Assembly: GCF_002750855.1 (NCBI RefSeq)
Contig: NZ_NWUC01000005.1
Span: 186,001 to 250,000 of the forward strand
DNA: 64,000 nucleotides
From: Neopararhizobium haloflavum
GTDB lineage: Bacteria > Pseudomonadota > Alphaproteobacteria > Rhizobiales > Rhizobiaceae
Direction of reading: 5' to 3'
Shown: piece after piece, positions 60,961-64,000 of the stretch
Layout: the number at the start of each line of letters is the position of its first letter
Position numbering within the stretch: the first letter of the stretch is position 1
Program-made: the position numbers and the translations under genes
Notes under the pieces: model-generated
What the model was told of the DNA's origin: nothing
What the model saw: only the letters and a program-made list of their open reading frames with translations
The model's database searches: none

Positions 60961-61434
60961 TCAACGCTTCTCATAAAATGCGTTGCCGCCGGCCACGAGC
61001 TTGTAATGCATGTTGTCGTACGGAAATTTGAGGCCCGCCATGTGGAAGAACATGGCGTCGCTGAGGTCGGGATGGCGATGACCGCCAAGGACCTTTTCAG
61101 CCGCAACCTGAATGTCGGGGACTTTCTCGCGCGGCATGGTCCGCGTCAGGACGCCGGGCGCGAACTGGTTTTTCTGCCCCACCACGCCGCAGACGCTATT
61201 GGGAAACTCGGACGAGTGCACGCGGTTCATGACGACCGTGCCGACCGCCAGGAGGCCCTCCTCGCTGGAGCGGTTGGATTCAAAATAGATCGCCCTCTCC
61301 AGGCACTCACGCTCTTTCGCCGAGTAGGATTGGGCCGCCTCGGCCGGAATGGCGCCGGTTGCCAATTCATCGACCGCGCTGCTGGTGCACGCGGACAGTG
61401 ACACTGCGGACGCAAGAATGACCGATACGGTCAT
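60961..61434 (-). CDS. SleB-like cell wall hydrolase lipoprotein
   Basis: About 157 residues. The N-terminus MTVSVILASAVSLSAC is a lipoprotein signal with lipobox LSAC. The Hydrolase_2 domain follows: CLERAIYFESNRSSEEGLLA with the catalytic Glu, then VVMNRVHSSEFPNSVCGVVG and NQFAPG. It probably cleaves peptidoglycan glycan strands. The frame is open upstream to 61635, but the lipoprotein start at 61434 is preferred. Confidence 0.85.
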   Translation of the reverse strand: MTVSVILASAVSLSACTSSAVDELATGAIPAEAAQSYSAKERECLERAIYFESNRSSEEGLLAVGTVVMNRVHSSEFPNSVCGVVGQKNQFAPGVLTRTMPREKVPDIQVAAEKVLGGHRHPDLSDAMFFHMAGLKFPYDNMHYKLVAGGNAFYEKR

Positions 61435-61795
61435 GGTACGACCGTTCCAACGCGCGACAACCCGATCCCCAAACACGCCCGCCCTCTCCAAATGCCTGAC
61501 CCGAAAGCATGGTGTTTCGCCTCGCAATGCGGCGAGACAAAGGCCTTGGATGATGCGGGCAATCCCCGCCAAAATGGAATCAATGGGCGCGCGCTTGGCC
61601 GAATCGGTCTTGCATTTTTGCCTTTCTCGTGTCATGCCTCGGCCGTTCGGGATTTACTGACCCGGAGACTGGACTGTTTATGGACGTTCTTTCCCCGTAA
61701 CTGTGACTGCTCGACACCGCCGCATGACGCGGCCTGCCGTACCGCGCGATAGGCGCGCGGCGGTCGGAACAATCAGGGGAAAGGACCCTTTCATC
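61435..61795. other. intergenic region with cold-shock gene leader
   Basis: No gene is seen. It holds the divergent promoters of the SleB-like gene and the cold-shock gene. A perfect 7-bp hairpin, CCGCGCG (61742-61748) with CGCGCGG (61754-61760), stands 36 bases before the cold-shock ATG, as expected for a structured cold-shock mRNA leader. The promoters themselves could not be placed. Confidence 0.45.
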
Positions 61796-62008
61796 ATGGC
61801 TCAGACGGGCACCGTTAAGTTTTTCAACGCCGACAAAGGCTACGGCTTCATCACGCCGGATGGCGGCGCAAAGGACGTTTTCGTCCATATTTCCGCTCTT
61901 CAGGCATCGGGCATCGCGCACCTGAACGAAGGCGACAAGGTCACCTTCGACACGGAAGCGGACCGCCGCGGCAAGGGCGACAAGGCTGTCAACCTGCAGC
62001 AGCTCTAA
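61796..62008 (+). CDS. cold-shock protein (CspA family)
   Basis: A 70-residue single-stranded nucleic-acid-binding beta barrel. RNP motifs are [10 protein letters not shown] and [22 protein letters not shown] is the usual start. Acts as an RNA chaperone. GGGGAAAGGA is the RBS region. It has its own terminator at 62036-62064. Confidence 0.97.
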   Translation: MAQTGTVKFFNADKGYGFITPDGGAKDVFVHISALQASGIAHLNEGDKVTFDTEADRRGKGDKAVNLQQL

Positions 62009-62035
62009 GCGCGGCAGAAGCCTGAGACGATTTTG

Positions 62036-62069
62036 AAGCGGGCGGCAGCGATGCCGCCCGCTTTCGTTT
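62036..62069 (+). terminator. intrinsic terminator of the cold-shock gene
   Basis: AAGCGGGCGGCA (62036-62047), loop GCGA, and TGCCGCCCGCTTT (62052-62064), followed by CGTTTG. A strong GC stem with flanking A and T runs. Confidence 0.88.
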
Positions 62070-62080
62070 GTGGCAGCGCG

Positions 62081-62527
62081 TCAGCAACCGCCCTGGCCGA
62101 CCACGCGGAAGCCCTCGGAGACTGCGCTGCAGGCATTGCCAAATGACCGGCGTTCACCGCCGCGAATGGCGCAGACCGGCGCGAACTCGCGCGTGCACAC
62201 CTGCGGACGGCCAGGACGAGGCGGCGGACCACCATACGGGGGACGAGGGCCTGGCGGACGCGAGATCGGCGGGCGTTCGCGCCGGCACTCTCCATCCGCA
62301 ATGACCCGAAAGCCGCGCGCCTCGGCCGTGCACTGGTTCGGAAACGTTTCCCTGTCGCCGCGACGCACGCCACATACGGGCGCGTAGATCTGCGGGCAGA
62401 CGGTTGGTCCGGGCCCGGGCGGCGGCGGCCGATAGGGCGGGCCGCCCTCCTCCACAACAACGCAGCCCGAGAGCGCGATGAGCGCCAGCATGCCCACGCC
62501 CGCGAGTTTGGCGATAATTGGTGTCAA
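62081..62527 (-). CDS. double Kazal-type protease inhibitor-like lipoprotein
   Basis: A 148-residue lipoprotein with lipobox LSGC after a hydrophobic signal. Two Kazal-like repeats are visible: CPQIYAPVCGVRRGDRETF then NQCTAEARGFRVIADGEC, and CTREFAPVCAIRGGERRSF then NACSAVSEGFRVVGQGGC, separated by a Pro/Gly/Arg linker. The spacing of four cysteines per repeat is the reduced bacterial Kazal_2 form. It may inhibit serine proteases at the cell surface; activity is unproven. It starts at TTG 62527 with AAGGAG upstream. Confidence 0.85.
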   Translation of the reverse strand: MTPIIAKLAGVGMLALIALSGCVVVEEGGPPYRPPPPGPGPTVCPQIYAPVCGVRRGDRETFPNQCTAEARGFRVIADGECRRERPPISRPPGPRPPYGGPPPRPGRPQVCTREFAPVCAIRGGERRSFGNACSAVSEGFRVVGQGGC

Positions 62528-62671
62528 GCGTCCTCTCCTTCTACCGATCGATACCCCGACCTTCCCCGGAAGGAACGCTAAACCGTTTCACGGCCGCACG
62601 GAAGCGCTCTCAGGCAACGCGGAGCCACGCGGCATGGACCCCGCTGGACACTTGCGTGACTGAAGCGGCCT

Positions 62672-63700
62672 TCAGGCGGCACATGCGGACAGATGCGGCA
62701 GGACCGCGTCGAATGCGGTCGCGATGACGTCCAGCCCGGCCTCGGGGCGGCTTGCCCCCGTGGACAGCACCTGGCGGAACCGCCTGGCGCCCGGCACACC
62801 CTGGAAAAGGCCGACCATGTGACGGGTGACATGGATGAGGCGGCCACCCTCGCCGATGTGGCGGGCCGCATGCTCCATCATTGCATCGCGCACGACAATC
62901 CAGTCGACCGGCGGTGTTTGCGCCCCGTACAGCGCCTGGTCGACCTCGGCCAGCAGTGACGCATTGTGATAAGCCGCCCGCCCGAGCATGACCCCATCGA
63001 CATGACGCAGGTGTTCCATCGCCTGATTCACATTCTCAATGCCGCCGTTGATGCCAATGAATCCATTGGGCAATCTCTGCTTGAGCCGATAGACGCGCGG
63101 GTAGTCGAGCGGTGGAATGTCCCGATTTTCCTTGGGGCTCAGCCCCTGCAGCCAGGCCTTGCGTGCATGCACCCAGAGCGCGTCGGCCCCTGCCCCGGCC
63201 ACCCGGTCGGCGAGCTCATCGAGAGCGATTTCCGGGTCCTGGTCGTCGACCCCGATGCGGCATTTTACCGTGACGGGAATGGCAACGGCGCGCTTCATCG
63301 CCGCCACGCCCTCGGCGACCAGCGCGGGCTTGCGCATCAGACAGGCCCCGAACGTGCCCGACTGCACCCGGTCGGAGGGACACCCGACATTGAGATTGAT
63401 CTCATCAAAGCCAAGATCGGCTCCGATGCGGGCGGCCTCGGCCAGTTTGTCGGGTTCGCTGCCACCAATCTGCAGCGCAAGCGGATGTTCCACTTGATCA
63501 AAGCGCAAGAGCCGCTGACGATCGCCATGAATGACCGCATCGGCGACCACCATCTCCGTATAAAGCAACGCATGCCTGGTCAGCAGACGGTGCAGATATC
63601 GGCAATGGCGATCGGTCCAATCCATCATGGGCGCGACGGCGAAGCGATGATCACCATAGTCACCGAGCCTTGCAGCTCTTTCGGCTTGTTCAAACGGCAT
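62672..63700 (-). CDS. dusA: tRNA-dihydrouridine(20/20a) synthase
   Basis: A 342-residue FMN-dependent enzyme reducing uridine in the tRNA D-loop. Family motifs are RFAVAPMMDWTDRHCRYL, ALQIGGSEPDKLAEAA, INLNVGCPSDRVQSGTFGA with the catalytic Cys, VTVKCRIGVDDQD, HARKAWLQGLSPKENR and GINGGIEN. These distinguish DusA from DusB/C. ATG 63700 chosen; an upstream frame to 63793 is Arg/Ser-rich. Confidence 0.97.
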   Translation of the reverse strand: MPFEQAERAARLGDYGDHRFAVAPMMDWTDRHCRYLHRLLTRHALLYTEMVVADAVIHGDRQRLLRFDQVEHPLALQIGGSEPDKLAEAARIGADLGFDEINLNVGCPSDRVQSGTFGACLMRKPALVAEGVAAMKRAVAIPVTVKCRIGVDDQDPEIALDELADRVAGAGADALWVHARKAWLQGLSPKENRDIPPLDYPRVYRLKQRLPNGFIGINGGIENVNQAMEHLRHVDGVMLGRAAYHNASLLAEVDQALYGAQTPPVDWIVVRDAMMEHAARHIGEGGRLIHVTRHMVGLFQGVPGARRFRQVLSTGASRPEAGLDVIATAFDAVLPHLSACAA

Positions 63701-63924
63701 CTGTTCGGACTTGCTTCTTTTTCGGCGACGGCTTGGCTTGTGGGGTGTCCTTGCGCCAGAGCAAAGGCCACCGCGCGCCGGGGCCGCGCTCAACGGGCGG
63801 ACGCGCAGCGCGAACTGGTACGGTCGTCCTTCTAGCCCAAGTGCTGCGCGAAGAAAATGGCAGTCCTATTCGCCAGCTCTCTGGCAGGCGAAGGATCGCA
63901 CCCTCAGCGTGGCAGGATGGGGCG

Positions 63925-64000
63925 TTATTGCGGATGCTCTTCCAGCCATTCCCTCATCTCGGCGATCTCGCGCTCCTGAGCCGCGATAATCGCTTCCGCG
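63925..64000 (-). CDS. DUF305 family protein, C-terminal end (cut by window edge)
   Basis: The last 24 codons on the minus strand read AEAIIAAQEREIAEMREWL then EEHPQ and stop (TAA at 63927-63925). This is the typical C-terminus of DUF305 (CopM-like, ferritin-like helical, often metal-linked) proteins. The rest lies beyond the window. Confidence 0.75.
   Translation of the reverse strand, partial: AEAIIAAQEREIAEMREWLEEHPQ

Noticed and set aside
59409-61031. 540-codon plus-strand ORF opposite pit
   Set aside because: It is the antisense of a clear PiT transporter; its composition (Arg/Asp/Gly/His-rich) is typical of GC-rich shadow frames.
61435-61795. EcfG promoter for the cold-shock gene
   Set aside because: A GGAAC occurs at about 61766, but a CGTT at the right distance is missing and the start codon is too close.

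Overview
This 64 kb window is a high-GC chromosomal segment of an alphaproteobacterium, most likely order Hyphomicrobiales (Rhizobiales). The signs are a UvrB with a long N-terminal extension, a LOV-HK blue-light kinase, HWE/HisKA_2 kinases, promoters of the GGAAC-N16-CGTT (EcfG general stress) type, NadE of the 557-residue class, and GC-rich modular palindromic repeats. An ectoine hydroxylase suggests exposure to salt. The genus cannot be named from sequence reading alone.

Layout. 0-8 kb: partial MFS permease, rpsU, a two-gene ABC exporter, an EamA exporter, nadE and a MASE1-GGDEF cyclase. 7.7-13.9 kb: hemerythrin, dgkA, a LigB-type dioxygenase, a GFA protein, divergent cobT/cobS, DUF1289 plus a membrane aspartic protease, and a TauE permease. 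14-19 kb: solitary ectD, then a minus-strand pair of an ATP-grasp ligase and a 669-residue protein carrying a papain-like Gln/Cys/His/Asn signature. 19-24 kb: an ECF42-type regulon, made of the DGPF-sigma operon, a convergent LuxR regulator, and an SRPBCC-DUF1428-VOC-VOC operon. The same TGTCGG-N17-CGTC promoter stands in front of both operons. 24.4-26.7 kb: a lower-GC island with a Shedu nuclease and an unknown tightly coupled partner, followed by catB. 27-39 kb: cell-envelope genes, uvrB, a low-GC OLD-family nuclease, DUF559, clpS and CHAD, with many copies of one modular repeat, one of them in frame inside uvrB. 39.7-45.3 kb: two exporters, then fdhD-mobA-mobB-moeA for molybdenum cofactor. 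45.4-48 kb: a polar amino acid ABC importer without its ATPase. 48-51.4 kb: an HWE kinase, and a LOV kinase with its response regulator. 51.6-64 kb: an Ntn-hydrolase acylase and housekeeping genes (HIBADH-like, Lrp, UDG, GST, sensor kinase, Nudix, Pit, SleB, Csp, a double-Kazal lipoprotein, dusA, and the end of a DUF305 gene).

How it fits together. Most of the window is ordinary core genome. The points that stand out are (i) the ATP-grasp/papain-like pair with a near-consensus promoter, (ii) the two-gene Shedu island, (iii) the OLD nuclease between two copies of the repeat, (iv) the self-contained ECF42 regulon with readable promoters, (v) stress-sigma promoters at an SH3 protein gene and, less exactly, at ectD and the LOV kinase, and (vi) a palindromic repeat that has become part of UvrB. 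No tRNA, rRNA, insertion sequence or CRISPR array was seen.
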